Source: Homarus americanus (Eukaryota; Arthropoda; Malacostraca; Decapoda; Nephropidae). From it: a stretch of 64,000 bases of DNA. The notes below the pieces were generated by a model. The model saw nothing but the letters and a program-made list of their open reading frames with translations. It was not told the origin of the DNA and made no database searches. This document shows, one piece after another, positions 1-13,324 of this stretch; positions within the stretch are counted from its first letter, which is position 1; every line of letters starts with the position of its first letter. The position numbers were made by a program, and so were the translations under genes. The stretch spans positions 9,567,231-9,631,230 of the forward strand of contig NW_024736071.1 of the NCBI RefSeq assembly GCF_018991925.1, read 5' to 3'.

Positions 1-7
1 TACCCGG

Positions 8-2189
<2,182 letters not shown>

Positions 2190-3054
2190 CAGTGGGGTAT
2201 GCTATAACGAACGTAATTGGTTCCAGAACCTCGTTCGTTATAGCATTCGTTCGTTATAGGATTAATCCGTTCCAGGCCCCCAAATACAACCACCTAACAC
2301 TGAAAAAATTCTGTGGAAAATCTAAAAAATACGGTACTTTATCTTACCTTAGTGTTATTCAGCATGCAGGTACCCCTAAACACTGGCACATCACTATCAC
2401 TTCCACTGGGAGTCTTGGCTTTAAGGTCCTCAAACAATTGTCTGGCCTTCTCACACATTATAGCTTCACTAATGTTACCACCTGCCATTTCTTTCTCCTT
2501 TATCCACACTAAGAGTAAATTTTCCATCTCTTCAATCACATTACACTTTGCTTTGCTAAGTCTAAAGATTCCCTTAGCCACTTGCACAGTTTTTAACTCC
2601 TCTTTATTCTTCAAAATCGTACATATAGTCGATTTAGCCATCCCATACTCATCACTAAGTTTCGCAATGCTTCTTCCATTCTCACGTTTCTTTATAATTT
2701 CTTTCTTAGTTTCAAGGGTTAGTAGCTTTCTCACTCGCTTTGGACGACTCATTGTTACAATTGTATACTTGTATAACAAAATAGTTATACAAATAACGCG
2801 AATTTCCACATCAAAAGATGAAATTTCAACAATAACAGTGGTGCACTGGCTACACAATGAGACAAAGATGGCGCCTGACGCTCTTGTTGTGGGTCGCGGT
2901 ACAACAATATTAATGCGCCAGGCGAAATAGTCCCATATTCTTCCGCGTTCGTTGTAGGAGTTGCGTTCGTTATAGCATTCTCAATTTTATAAGTAAAACC
3001 GTTCGTTATAGGAATATTCGTAGTAGGATCCGTTCGTTATAGCATACCCCGCTG
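2190..3054 (-). mobile_element. Tig2 internal-deletion derivative
   Basis: An 865-bp element bounded by the Tig2 TIR CAGTGGGGTATGCTATAACG and its complement, with TA on both sides (2188-2189, 3055-3056). Compared with the near full-length Tig2 at 8898-11146 it is inverted. It lacks everything from after the DNA-binding region to just before the 3' non-coding end. Confidence 0.93.
2339..2752 (-). CDS. Truncated Tig2 transposase: DNA-binding region only
   Basis: An uninterrupted 137-codon frame starting at the ATG at 2752-2750; the upstream part of the open frame has no ATG. It begins [19 protein letters not shown], a psq-type helix-turn-helix, with [11 protein letters not shown] as the recognition-helix region. 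A CENP-B-type second DNA-binding region follows ([26 protein letters not shown]). After VPVFRGT an internal deletion joins the frame to nine codons from the 3' non-coding region and then a stop. The whole DDE catalytic domain is missing. The product could bind Tig2 ends but not cut DNA, so a repressor role is possible; expression is unknown. Confidence 0.75.
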   Translation of the reverse strand: MSRPKRVRKLLTLETKKEIIKKRENGRSIAKLSDEYGMAKSTICTILKNKEELKTVQVAKGIFRLSKAKCNVIEEMENLLLVWIKEKEMAGGNISEAIMCEKARQLFEDLKAKTPSGSDSDVPVFRGTCMLNNTKVR

Positions 3055-3058
3055 TATA

Positions 3059-5771
3059 CAGTTGTACCCCACTTAACGCGGTCAATAAAACCCAGAGGGT
3101 ACCGTGTTAAGTGAAATCCGCGTTAAGTGAACAACAGAACATATGGGATTAATTCCAATAGAAACCAGCCCGACCCCCAAACTCCACTTTTTGACGACAC
3201 ATAACTATGTTGTAGTAAAAATTTTATCTTAACTTTATGATGGTATGAAAAAACAAGTAATATAGAAGAGGTTAGGTTAGGAAAAATAAAGGTTAACATA
3301 GGAAAAATAAGGGTTAGGTTAGAGAAACTAAAAGTTAGGTGGAACACTTACGGTAGTAGAAGAGATGGGTCGGCATACGGGGATGGAGGCTGGTTCCGAG
3401 GCAGAGGGCAGATTACTGGCCCTCAGGTGAATCACCATTACTAGGTGAATCACCATCACTGTCACTTACAGTTGTCAGGGCTTCCCTGACAAATCCCTCA
3501 AAGACAACTTCACTGTCACTATCACTGGCTTGGGCTGGCTGTGGTGGGTTGCGGGCGAAGAACTCGGTTATGTTTTTTTGACGGCTGGTGTTTATGTTGT
3601 CTTGGTACACCGTGATGTACGGCTCCATAGCCTGCACCAGCCGGGTATGGAAGACTTCATAGCGGTCATCGTCATTGTCGCGGAAAAGGACGGACTTCAT
3701 TTTCTCTGCAAACTCTATGGCACACTTAATATCACTGTGACTTAAACTGTGTTCTTCGGAGAATGACGCACCTTCTTCCTCCTCTTCACTGACGTGTTCT
3801 TCTTCCAACAACTCGTCGGCAGTCACTTCAGGATCTCTGATCACCTCCAGGATGTCTTCGTTGGTGGTCTCGGAGATGCCTTCAGCAGTAATATTGAGCG
3901 CAGCTTCTCTGGCAAGGTGCACTGCTACTGCAACAGTCTGAACCTCACCAGTCACAGGTTCACTCCTCCTCTCACCTGGTATGCCATGCAACACATGTCT
4001 CCATGCGTGACGAATTGTAGCAATAGTCAGCAGATCCCATGCCTCCACCAAGAAGTCTACAGCTTGTTTAACGTTAAACTTCTTCCAAAATTGTTTGACG
4101 AGAAGTTCTTGAGCCGCCACCTCTTGTTCCTTGTCCTCGTCGCTTTTGCTCTCGCTGTCGGTGTCACCCAGCATACGCAACTCATCCTTGGTGTTGGTAG
4201 AGTCGTTCAGGAGCTTGAACTTCTTTGCAGAGTACGCAGCTTTCACATTGCAAATCAACTCCAGGTCCATGGGCTGGATTAATGACGTAGTGTTGGGAGG
4301 AAGGAAGACCACTTTTACGTTGGGGTGACGATCCATAAGTAGGGGCGAGTGTCCAGGTGCGTTGTCAAGGAGCAACAAAATATTGAATGAAACATTCTGT
4401 TGCTCGCAGAATTTCTTCACGTCAGGAACAAAACAGTTGTCAAACCAGAAGAGGGACAGAGAAGAGGACATCCACGCCTTACATGCGGTTAGCCAGTGGA
4501 CATTAAGCTTGTTCATGTCCATATTCTTGTAGGCGTGCGGCTTGTGGGCTGTGTGAATCACCGATAACTTTGGTTTACATGTACCGGAGGCATTGGTGGT
4601 AAACAGGACGGTGATGCGTTTCTTCTGCAACTTCCGACCCCTTACCTTGCTGGCAGACTGGACAACGAAGGTCTTGGAAGGTAGCTTTTTCCAGAAAAGA
4701 CCAGATTCGTCCATGTTAAACACCTGGTCGTCAGTGTACTGTCCTTCCTCCATAATCTCACGTAAGAACGGAGGAAAATCTCTAGCCGCCACACGGTCAG
4801 CACTCGCTTCCTCACCACCAATGTTGATGTTGGTGATCTTATTCCTCTTCTTAAACCTATGCAGCCAACGAGAGGAAGCATTGAAGGGTTTGGGCTCTGC
4901 AATTCCCAGCTTACGTGACACTGCTGCGTATAGCTCACGTGCGTACTCCTGCACTGAGCGCGTGTCCACCGCCATGTTGCGTCGCGCCTGACGAATCAAA
5001 TAATTCACCAGCAAATTTTCCACTTTGGCCAGCACCCTGTTCTGGCAATACCTGACAGATGAAGCACCTGCAGACTTTGTGATTTTCATGTGCTCTTTGA
5101 TCTTGGCTGCATCCTTCTTAATCGTGCGAATCGTAGATTCGTTAACGCCATGCTGGCGCGCGAGACCAATTTGCCGTGTTCCTTTCTCCAAATCTTGAAC
5201 AATTTGGTACTTCACCTCGTAGCTTAAGGAACGTCGTGTCTTCTTTGGCTTAGTGCCGCTGGGTCCAGGTAAGGAAAGGTCTCTCTCTGGTGGCGGTGGT
5301 GGTCCGGCGGAAGCCATTTTACGGAACAATGGATGCGCGTTTACACGGTGTGGCCTTGAGGGATGAAACTGCCGCGGCTAGGTCAAGCGTCGTCTCCTCC
5401 TCCCTCCCTCCCCCGGGTGGTCACGTCATAATACTTTAAGCCAATTACAGCTAGCAGCAGAGGGGGGTAGGGATGCATGGCCAATCACAGTCCGATACGT
5501 CATATGACGTCAGTGATAACGCAACAAAGACACACACTGCGCAACCTTACCGCGCCGCTTGCCCAAGCGGAGGGAGGAGGAGGGAGAGGCGAGAGCACAG
5601 GCAGGCAGGCGGGCGGGTGGCGCATGGGCAAATCTAAAAATAGCTCTCGAGCCGGACACTCACCGCGTATATGTGGAAAAAATCCGTGTTAAGTGAAAGT
5701 TCGCTTCTGGCGAGGCACCGCGTATATGAAAAAAAGCGTTAAGTGAAACCGCGTTAGGCGGGGTAATACTG
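3059..5771 (-). mobile_element. Tig1 autonomous Tigger/pogo-like transposon
   Basis: A 2.7-kb element with TIR CAGTTGTACCCCACTTAACG at the left (B end) and ggcggggtaatactg at the right (A end). TA precedes it at 3057-3058; the right flank reads tgta, so the duplication is imperfect or the base has mutated. It carries one long transposase frame in the same orientation as the host gene. Its coding region is visibly richer in G+C than the surroundings, as expected for a recent arrival. Confidence 0.92.
3413..5317 (-). CDS. Tigger/pogo-like DDD transposase, apparently intact
   Basis: Cut-and-paste transposase of the Tc1/mariner superfamily, pogo/Tigger branch. The open frame begins at a TTG at 5329; the first ATG (5317, context aaaATGG) is the likelier start, giving 634 residues. 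Numbering from 5329: psq helix-turn-helix about 32-80 (LSYEVKYQIVQDLEKG, NESTIRTI), CENP-B-type domain about 100-175 (SSRWLHRFKKRNKI), then the catalytic core. The core shows Asp207 in FNMDESGLFW, Asp322 in LLLLDNAPGHS and Asp355 in LIQPMDLEL, the usual three acidic residues. An acidic tail (500-530) precedes RQKNITEFF, a PCNA-interaction (PIP) box at 584-591. No stop or frameshift is visible, so it could be active or recently active. The host gene lies on the same strand, with its 3' exons further left, so this sits in an intron. Confidence 0.93.
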   Translation of the reverse strand: MASAGPPPPPERDLSLPGPSGTKPKKTRRSLSYEVKYQIVQDLEKGTRQIGLARQHGVNESTIRTIKKDAAKIKEHMKITKSAGASSVRYCQNRVLAKVENLLVNYLIRQARRNMAVDTRSVQEYARELYAAVSRKLGIAEPKPFNASSRWLHRFKKRNKITNINIGGEEASADRVAARDFPPFLREIMEEGQYTDDQVFNMDESGLFWKKLPSKTFVVQSASKVRGRKLQKKRITVLFTTNASGTCKPKLSVIHTAHKPHAYKNMDMNKLNVHWLTACKAWMSSSLSLFWFDNCFVPDVKKFCEQQNVSFNILLLLDNAPGHSPLLMDRHPNVKVVFLPPNTTSLIQPMDLELICNVKAAYSAKKFKLLNDSTNTKDELRMLGDTDSESKSDEDKEQEVAAQELLVKQFWKKFNVKQAVDFLVEAWDLLTIATIRHAWRHVLHGIPGERRSEPVTGEVQTVAVAVHLAREAALNITAEGISETTNEDILEVIRDPEVTADELLEEEHVSEEEEEGASFSEEHSLSHSDIKCAIEFAEKMKSVLFRDNDDDRYEVFHTRLVQAMEPYITVYQDNINTSRQKNITEFFARNPPQPAQASDSDSEVVFEGFVREALTTVSDSDGDSPSNGDSPEGQ

Positions 5772-5774
5772 TGT

Positions 5775-6658
<884 letters not shown>

Positions 6659-7317
6659 ACCACAAGGAAACAAGAAAACACGAAGTTCCCAAGCACTTTC
6701 GTGTAATTCACATCCTCAGGGGTGAGTACAGACTAAGGAGAAATACTTGACAAGGCTAATATATACAGTAGAGGAGAGTGAGATCAAGTCCCTAGGGGAC
6801 AGCAGGTGTCCACAATGTTTCGGTCATAAGGCAGTGACCCTTACTAATCTTCTTAAAAAAAAAAAAAAAAAAAAAAAAGTTAACCATGCACAGCAGCTGT
6901 CCGCAGTCAGGTCATAGGGTAAGATGACCCAACCTTCTCACCTGGTTACAAATCTTCTTAATTACAAAATTATCCAGTTTGTACAAACCATTACTTAAAT
7001 TCATGTTGACAAATTCGGTATGTTTAATGAGACTGGATTCTATAATGTTCCTACTGACAATTGAATTTCAAGGTAATACTGAGGAGGCATTATCCCAGTT
7101 AATGCAATGCTTATTATCTCTCATATGAATGAACAGAGCATTGGATTCCTGGCCTGTCTGCTGGTTCTTGCCCGCTGTCCCATAATAATTCCGTAATAAC
7201 CCAGATTAATAAGTGATAAGCAAACACATGGTCACAATTGAGGATACGGTGATAAGCCAGATCAGCGATTATCGGGTCCTGTGATTATCGAGGATACATG
7301 TACAAAGCCTAATTTGG
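6659..7317. other. Intronic DNA, nothing recognised
   Basis: AT-rich non-coding DNA with a poly(A) run at about 6855-6878. I see no TIR, coding exon or RNA gene. The word gtcataggg/gtcataaggcagtgaccc recurs nearby, which suggests an old unnamed repeat. Confidence 0.5.
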
Positions 7318-7420
7318 CTTTTGTTGTCATTGTGGTGCCGTGGTAACACTCCCTGTTCCCACGCAAAGATTCTGGGTTCAAATCCTGACTAGGTGGGTAA
7401 TGTTGGTATATTGAGGTCTG
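7318..7420 (+). repeat. tRNA-derived SINE-like sequence
   Basis: gtggtgccgtggtaacact resembles a pol III A box (7332-7350), and ggttcaaatcctg (7375-7387) is a good B box about 30 bp downstream, as in tRNA-type SINEs. The 3' end, any poly(A) tail and target duplication are not clear, so the borders are approximate. Confidence 0.55.
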
Positions 7421-7584
7421 GATATTTTTGGGCAATTGAGATATATTTATGAATTATGTGGACGATTTTGCTAAATTAGATAAGGTTGAAAAACTGACCG
7501 CTGTTTATAGTATACAGTATAAAGCGCATGAGACTGCATTGTTTTGATACTGTAAGCCAATGGAAAACTGTATGATCTAGCCTT

Positions 7585-7625
7585 GCTCAGGTCCTAAGGT
7601 TGCCGGATTAGAGAGGTTCAACTTA
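7585..7625 (+). mobile_element. Tig3-like solo terminus, decayed
   Basis: gttgccggattagagaggttcaact matches the right-hand Tig3 terminus with several changes. It is not the partner of the left end at 5900, because the intervening DNA differs from Tig3. Confidence 0.55.
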
Positions 7626-7796
7626 TATTAACACAATATATGGAGTACCTGTATTATTTTTATATAATTATGTCAGCTTTTACTATTGTAAATAGAAGAG
7701 AATTGCTGAAAAAAAAAATATTCATGGAAATTAATGAATTACTCAGACTTGCTTTGTAAATGTAATACGGGAATTACACATAAACCATTCACTGAC

Positions 7797-8028
7797 CTGA
7801 AGGAAGAGCATATATCTCAGAGAACCAAAAGAATTCCTTAGGATCTCTTGTTCTGTAGTCTGTTTTCGACCCACGTACAATACACCTATTTTGTGAGTTT
7901 CTTGAGGCCGCATAAAGTCCAACACTCTCATTGCCCTCTGCATTTCAGGTTGATGGGTGGGAAGCAGGAGTGGCCGCTCTTTACCTCCACCCAGGCTTCC
8001 CTGATAATAGAGCTGAAGGAACACAAAG
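7797..8028 (-). CDS. TSC2: Tuberin exon: start of the RapGAP domain
   Basis: A 232-bp exon. The acceptor is ttttcttcag then CTTTGTG; the donor is TTCAG then gtcagt. It enters in phase 2, and the split codon with the previous exon makes Ser in PSFVFLQLY, identical to the vertebrate junction motif. It leaves in phase 0. Visible tuberin landmarks are FVFLQLY, LLLP, RVLDFM, THKIGVLYVG and a C-terminal SLRYMLFLQ. In human tuberin this is the N-terminal part of the Rap/Ran-GAP domain; the catalytic asparagine is encoded further 3', outside the window. The next exon should lie left of position 1 or has been missed among the transposons before 5900. Confidence 0.95.
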
Positions 8029-8897
8029 CTGAAGAAAAAAATCATAATTAGATGGGTATAATCATCAAATTGAGTGCATTACATAAGATTAATTTCATTT
8101 TTAGGAGTCACTTAGTTACTGACAGTGAAAGATGACAATTACTTCAGCCACAAATGAAGAAATCATCCCAAAGTCTCATTTTATGAACAATTCCCATAAT
8201 AGGCAACTTGAGTACAGTCACTAGATATACACACATCAAATCTTGACATTAGAGGCTGGAACTAATAATGATTAATACAGCAGTACACTGAATACCTGGT
8301 AAAAATAACACGACCTGACGTTACCTCACCTCACAAGACCTTTAGGTCTGTGACCGTGTGGTGTCTCCCCATATACACACCGTACCCTTTACGACTCTAC
8401 CCACACCATACTCTCCACCAACACAATTTTTTTATTATGGTTACTAATTAATTAATTAATTAAAAACTATACAGGTACACCACCGATTTTCCGGGAACTG
8501 ATGGTCCAACACCTCCTTTAGTCTGGAAAAAATTATGAGAGGGCACTTAACTTCCCTCCATCCTAGCCACGGTGAAGGTAGTTTTAGGCTTAAAGTTTTT
8601 ATCTTATAAAATGTAGCTGACTAGACTTAGCAGTATATAAATTGCATTGCTGGTATCCTTGTAAGATAGTGATTAATATGATCATAAACATAGTTTGCAC
8701 GAGATAAAATATTTAGTCTAATGTAGTACATTTGAGTATAAAGTGTGTAATACAATAATGTTGCTCAAAATTATGGCTTTTTCACATTTAATTTATATCT
8801 AATATTTGTTTAATCATGTTTCTAGCATTCCATGGTGCTTTAGACACACGGGGATGTATCATTAGTGGGTCAGAGATGTATTGTTGAATAATTATTA

Positions 8898-11146
8898 CAG
8901 TGGGGTATGCTATAACGAACGGATCCTACTACGAATATTCCTATAATGAATGGTTTTACCTATAAAATTGAGAATGCTATAACGAACGCAACTCCTACAA
9001 CGAACGCGGAAGAATATGGGACTATTTCGCCTGGCGCATTAATATTGTTGTACCGCGACCCACAACAAGAGCGTCAGGCGCCATCTTTGTCTCATTGTGT
9101 AGCCAGTGCACCACTGTTATTGTTGAAATTTCGTCTTTTGATGTGGAAATAGAGTTATTTGTATAAATATTTTGTTATACAAGTGTACAATTGTAACAAT
9201 GAATCGTCCAAAGCGAGTGAGAAAACTCATAACTCTTGAAACTAAGAAAGAAATCATAAAGAAACGTGAGGATGGAACAAGCATTGCGAAACTTAGTGAT
9301 GAGTATGGGATGGCTAAATCGACTATATGTACGATTTTAAAGAATAAAGAGGAGTTGAAAACTGTGCAAGTGGCTAAGGGAATCTCTAAACTTAGCAAAG
9401 CAAGGTATAATGTGATTGAGGAGACGGAAAATTTACTCTTAGTGTGGATAAAGGAGAAAGAAATGGCAGGTGATAGCATTAGTGAAGCTATAATTTGTGA
9501 GAAGGCCAGACAATTGTTTGAGGACCTTAAAGCCAAGACTCCCAGTGCAAGTGATAGTGATGTGCCAGTGTTTAGGGGTACCAAGCGGTGGTTTACTGGT
9601 TTCAGAAGGAGAAATAAATTACATAGTGTTGTGAGACATGGTGATGCTGCTAGTACAGATAAGGAAGCAGCTAAGGAACACCATGACATTTTTTTGAATG
9701 TGACTAAAGAGGGAGGCTTTGTTTCTCAGCAGGTATTCAACTGTGATGAAACTGGACTTTTTTGGAAAAAAATGCCTCGCCGTACATACATTACCAAGGA
9801 GGAAAGTTCTGTCCCTGGCCATAAGCCAATGAAAGACAGGCTTACCCTCCTTCTTTGTGCTGATGCTTCTGGTGACTGCAAAATAAAGCCACTCCTTGTG
9901 TACCATGCAGAAAACCCCAGAGCTTTCAAAAACATTAGGAAGACCCGCCTTGGTGTTATATGGCGGTAAAACCCAAAGGCTTGGGTGACCAGGAATTTAT
10001 TCTCTGAGTGGGTGATTGAGGTGTTTGGACCCAGTGTTCGGGAATACCTCAGGGAGAATAATCTTCCACTGAAAGCTTTGTTGGTGATGGACAATGCACC
10101 AGCCCACCCTCCTAATTTGATGGTTGAATTGCCAGAGGAGTTCAACTTCATCACTGTGCACTTCTTGCCACCCAACACAACACCTCTCATCCAGCCCATG
10201 GATCAACAGGTAATTTCTAACTTTATGAAGCTGTACACAAAGGCACTGTTTAGAAAATGTTTTGTGTCCACTTCTTCCAGTGATGTTAGTTTGAAGGAAT
10301 TCTGAAGAGTCACTTCAATATAGCAGATGCTGTTTTTTTAATTACCTCAGCCTGGAAAGAGGTTACTGTGAGGTGTCTTTGTGCTGCTTGGAGGCCATTG
10401 TGGCCTGAATGTGTGCTTCAAAGAGACTTTGAAGGCTTCGAAGAGTTAGAAGAAGAGGCTGTTGTTCATGAAATTGTGTCTCTGGGCAATTCCATGGGCC
10501 TGGAAGTGGATGATGATGATGTTGAGGAGTTGGTGGAAGAGCACAGTAAGGAACTGTCCACTGAGGAGCTGCTTGAGCTTCACAAAGAACAAAACGAGAC
10601 ACTGAAGCGGAGCTTAACTTCTGAGGAGTCAGGGGAGGATGAGGACAAGGAGGAAAGCCGCATCATTCCAGCCAAAGATCTCAAGGATGCGTTCTTTTGC
10701 TGGAACAAACTGTCCAAACTTGCTGAGGATTATCATCCTGATGTTGGTTCTGTGCAAAAGGCCATCTGTGTGTTTAATGACAATGTTATGAACTGCTTTT
10801 GGAAGGTCCAGAAATCAAGGTTGAAGCAGCCAACCCTGGATTCCTTCTTTAAAAAGGTAACAATAGAACCTACAGACAAAGTGCCTGTGAGACAGTCACC
10901 AAAGAGGGCTAGGAAGGATGACTCCTCTCCTTCCACCTCTTCTCCATAATTCTCTCCCCCCCCTTCCCCTCTGCCTCCTGTCCTGCATGCTGAACAACAC
11001 TAAGGTAAGATAAAGTACCGTATTTTTTACATTTTCCACATAATTTTTTCAGTGTTAAGTGGTTGTATTTGGGGGCCTGGAACGGATTAATCCTATAACG
11101 AATGAGGTTCTAGAACCAATTAGATTTGTTATAGCATACCCCACTG
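8898..11146 (+). mobile_element. Tig2 near full-length Tigger-like transposon
   Basis: A 2,249-bp element with TIR CAGTGGGGTATGCTATAACG and TA duplications at 8896-8897 and 11147-11148. It carries a transposase broken at two places. It is the parent type for the deleted copies at 2190-3054, 50104-50760 and 60452-60815. Confidence 0.94.
9199..10949 (+). pseudogene. Tig2 Tigger-like transposase, one stop and one frameshift
   Basis: The ATG at 9199 opens [19 protein letters not shown] (psq helix-turn-helix); a CENP-B-type domain follows (KRWFTGFRRRNKLHS), then the DDE core: CDETGLFWKK (first Asp), LLVMDNAPAHPP (second) and LIQPMDQQVI (third). An in-frame TAA at 9967-9969 interrupts the frame inside the core. 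A one-base deletion near 10302 shifts the frame; the remainder reads on to 10949. An acidic region (EELEEEAVV, SGEDEDKEES) precedes KQPTLDSFFKKV, a PIP-box sequence (codons 10827-10850), and the protein ends SPSTSSP. With only two lesions the copy probably died recently. It is antisense to the host gene. Confidence 0.92.
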
Positions 11147-11307
11147 TACCTGACCTAGGTTGGTCCGGCAAACGGAGAATCCATCAAGGTTTTGGAATCA
11201 AGGGTGCCAGAAAATCGGTGGTGGACTTGTATTATTTTAGTTTGCATGTAACAAGAAATTTTTTTTGTTTTTCAATTGTATTGGAGTAAAAGTATTAGAA
11301 ATCCATA

Positions 11308-11700
11308 CCGTATATCACGGCCTATAAGGCGGCGGGGTGCATAAGACGCCCCCCCCCAAATTTCCATTTAAAAAGTAGCTTTTGAGCTCTATTTGCTGTA
11401 TAAGACCAGTACCCCAAATGTGACACTTACCCACTGACTCAGTAGTCCTTTACCAACCATCCTTGATTTTTTAAAATAAGGCCAATTCACTTCAAGTAAT
11501 GTCATCAAATTATACCCGCTGGTGTAGTGTAAACACTAGTGACGTCACTGAAGCGTGGTGGGAGTGTTCCCTCGTCTCGGTGGTGTGACTATTTATACAA
11601 CATGTGGTTCAACAGCAACCACCGTATTCTAATTGTGATGTTTCATTAGGATTTGAGTGAAAAAGGTTACCAGTATGTACTTACTACATACATTTATTAC

Positions 11701-11760
<60 letters not shown>

Positions 11761-12692
11761 TGAATATACTATGTACAAAAAATGAATGTTCAATGAATTA
11801 TTTATGGTGCATTAGGGTACTGGCCACTTCTGATGGGCTATAAATAGCCTTCTTTATCTCCCCTCCATCTCACCCTGAGCCAGACGGAAGGGTCTTGGTA
11901 AATAACATGTTTGCTTATTTTCCATTTACTTTAAATAGATTTACCGAATTATTTGTTTTATTTATTTATTTATAATATACTGTAATATATTAAACACACT
12001 GTAATTATTTTCTTTAATTTATAAACTGTTTTGCGACAAAGGAATGTTCTCCAGTAGTGTTTCATTAGGATTTGAGTGAAAAAATATTACGTACTTACAC
12101 AATTGTTCCTCTTACTTTGACAACACAACATACATACAGTATATTATTTCTCAGTTTTGATCTTTTTTTTTAATTTTTGTATTTATTTATAGTTAGTTAC
12201 TTAAAATAAGGCCAATTCACTTCAAGTAATGGCATCAAATATTACCAGCTGGTGTAGTGTAAACACTAGTGACGTCACTTGAGCGTCTGTAATTAACCGT
12301 CGATAGTTTCAAGAATTAATGCACTTTTCCTTTCTTGTCTCCTCACTGGCAAATGGGGGGGGCGTGGGGAGGGGTGTGTGATGATAGCTGTGTTTATTAC
12401 AGGGGTATAAATCTCTTTTACGGTATGTTAGACAGGTTTATAATACATTTTTATTATTTTAATATACCGGTAATCTTAATTTGAATCCAGCTTGCCAAAC
12501 GTAAGTTTCAGTATAAAATAATTAGTGGTAAGACCTTGTGAGTGGCTTACGATGTTTTCATCACCACTCTTGACACACTAAACCACAATATTTAAGAGGT
12601 AAGAATTTTAAACTTGGTGGTTTAGACGACCCCCTAACTTTGGGCAGATTTTTTTAATGTTCAAATTTCGTCTTATAGGCCGTGATATACGG
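11308..12692 (+). mobile_element. Tir7 element, non-autonomous
   Basis: TIRs ccgtatatcacggcctataa and ttataggccgtgatatacgg, with TA on each side (11306-11307, 12693-12694). The element is 1,385 bp with no coding capacity. Inside are a (TA)n tract (11704-11759) and G-rich runs. Other copies: 15932-17983 and a truncated one at 60817-62194. The superfamily is not certain; TA targeting fits Tc1/mariner or pogo types. Confidence 0.87.
11704..11759. repeat. (TA)n microsatellite inside Tir7
   Basis: About 56 bp of TA repeats. The tract occupies the same internal position as the longer one at 16454-16577 in the sister Tir7 copy, so it is part of the element and varies in length. Confidence 0.95.
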
Positions 12693-12742
12693 TACTTAAA
12701 AAAAGTACAAAAAAAATTTGAGTAATTTTTAAAAAGTAAATA

Positions 12743-13273
12743 CAGTGAGTTCTGTTTTAACGTGTGTTTTGACAACACGAATTGGCTCTAATGCGATTTA
12801 TGAATAGAGGAACGATATTTGTAAAACACGAACGCTTGTTTGCTGTAACGCGATTTTTGCTTACTATTTCTCCAATTTTGTGGTATTAACTGTGAATATG
12901 GTAAAGAAGAATATCTCTAAGAAGTGTTCTGGTGATCGCGTTCCCGGTGATGATCGTAAAAGAAAGACTATAACACTTGAAGAGAAGCTCGATGTTATCA
13001 ACCTCAAAATCACCCTTCTCCCCCATCAAGTTATATTCATATTTTCTCAAGGTAAAGTGTTACATTTACTGTATGATTTCATTATTAGATATGAATGTAA
13101 CATTTATTTAGACTGTGCTATCCTTTGTGTTAGGCTAACTACTAAATTTTTTCGATTTTGAGTAATCTGCACCGAACCCTATTTTCTCCATAAGCCGTTA
13201 TTTCTATTGCGCGAATTTCTATAACACGATGTTTTACAAGAACACAACTATCGCGTTGTAGCAGAACTGACTG
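12743..13273 (+). mobile_element. Tig8 non-autonomous element with N-terminal transposase scrap
   Basis: TIR cagtgagttctgttttaacg at the left and gttgtagcagaactgactg at the right; TA precedes (12741-12742) but is not kept at the right. At 531 bp it is a deletion derivative that keeps only the start of its transposase. Confidence 0.75.
12898..13020 (+). pseudogene. Jerky/Tigger-type transposase N-terminus
   Basis: The ATG at 12898 opens a frame with KRKTITLEEKLDVI, the classic start of the psq/CENP-B DNA-binding domain in jerky- and Tigger-type transposases. After this the frame departs from the family and enters non-coding sequence (a deletion point), ending at 13161. No catalytic part remains. 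Confidence 0.75.
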
Positions 13274-13324
13274 CACCCAAAAATGTTACTCGAGTTCAGT
13301 ACTGAAGTAAATTTATTTCGTTAT

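Larger units (their letters stand above)
8472..11229 (+). mobile_element. Tig4 non-autonomous element, split by Tig2
   Basis: The left end CAGGTACACCACCGATTTTC at 8472 pairs with ggtggtggacttg ending at 11229; TA flanks both (8470-8471, 11230-11231). The near full-length Tig2 at 8898-11146 lies inside. The remaining Tig4 interior (about 8566-8770) is a diverged copy of the hairpin module found in Tig1, Tig5 and Tig6 (tttttatcttataaaat, attgcattgctggta). Confidence 0.75.

Noticed and set aside
3530..4991. Plus-strand frames opposite the Tig1 transposase
   Set aside because: Shadows of the minus-strand gene with no family features.
9117..10936. Minus-strand frames opposite the Tig2 transposase
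   Set aside because: Antisense shadows of a recognised transposase.
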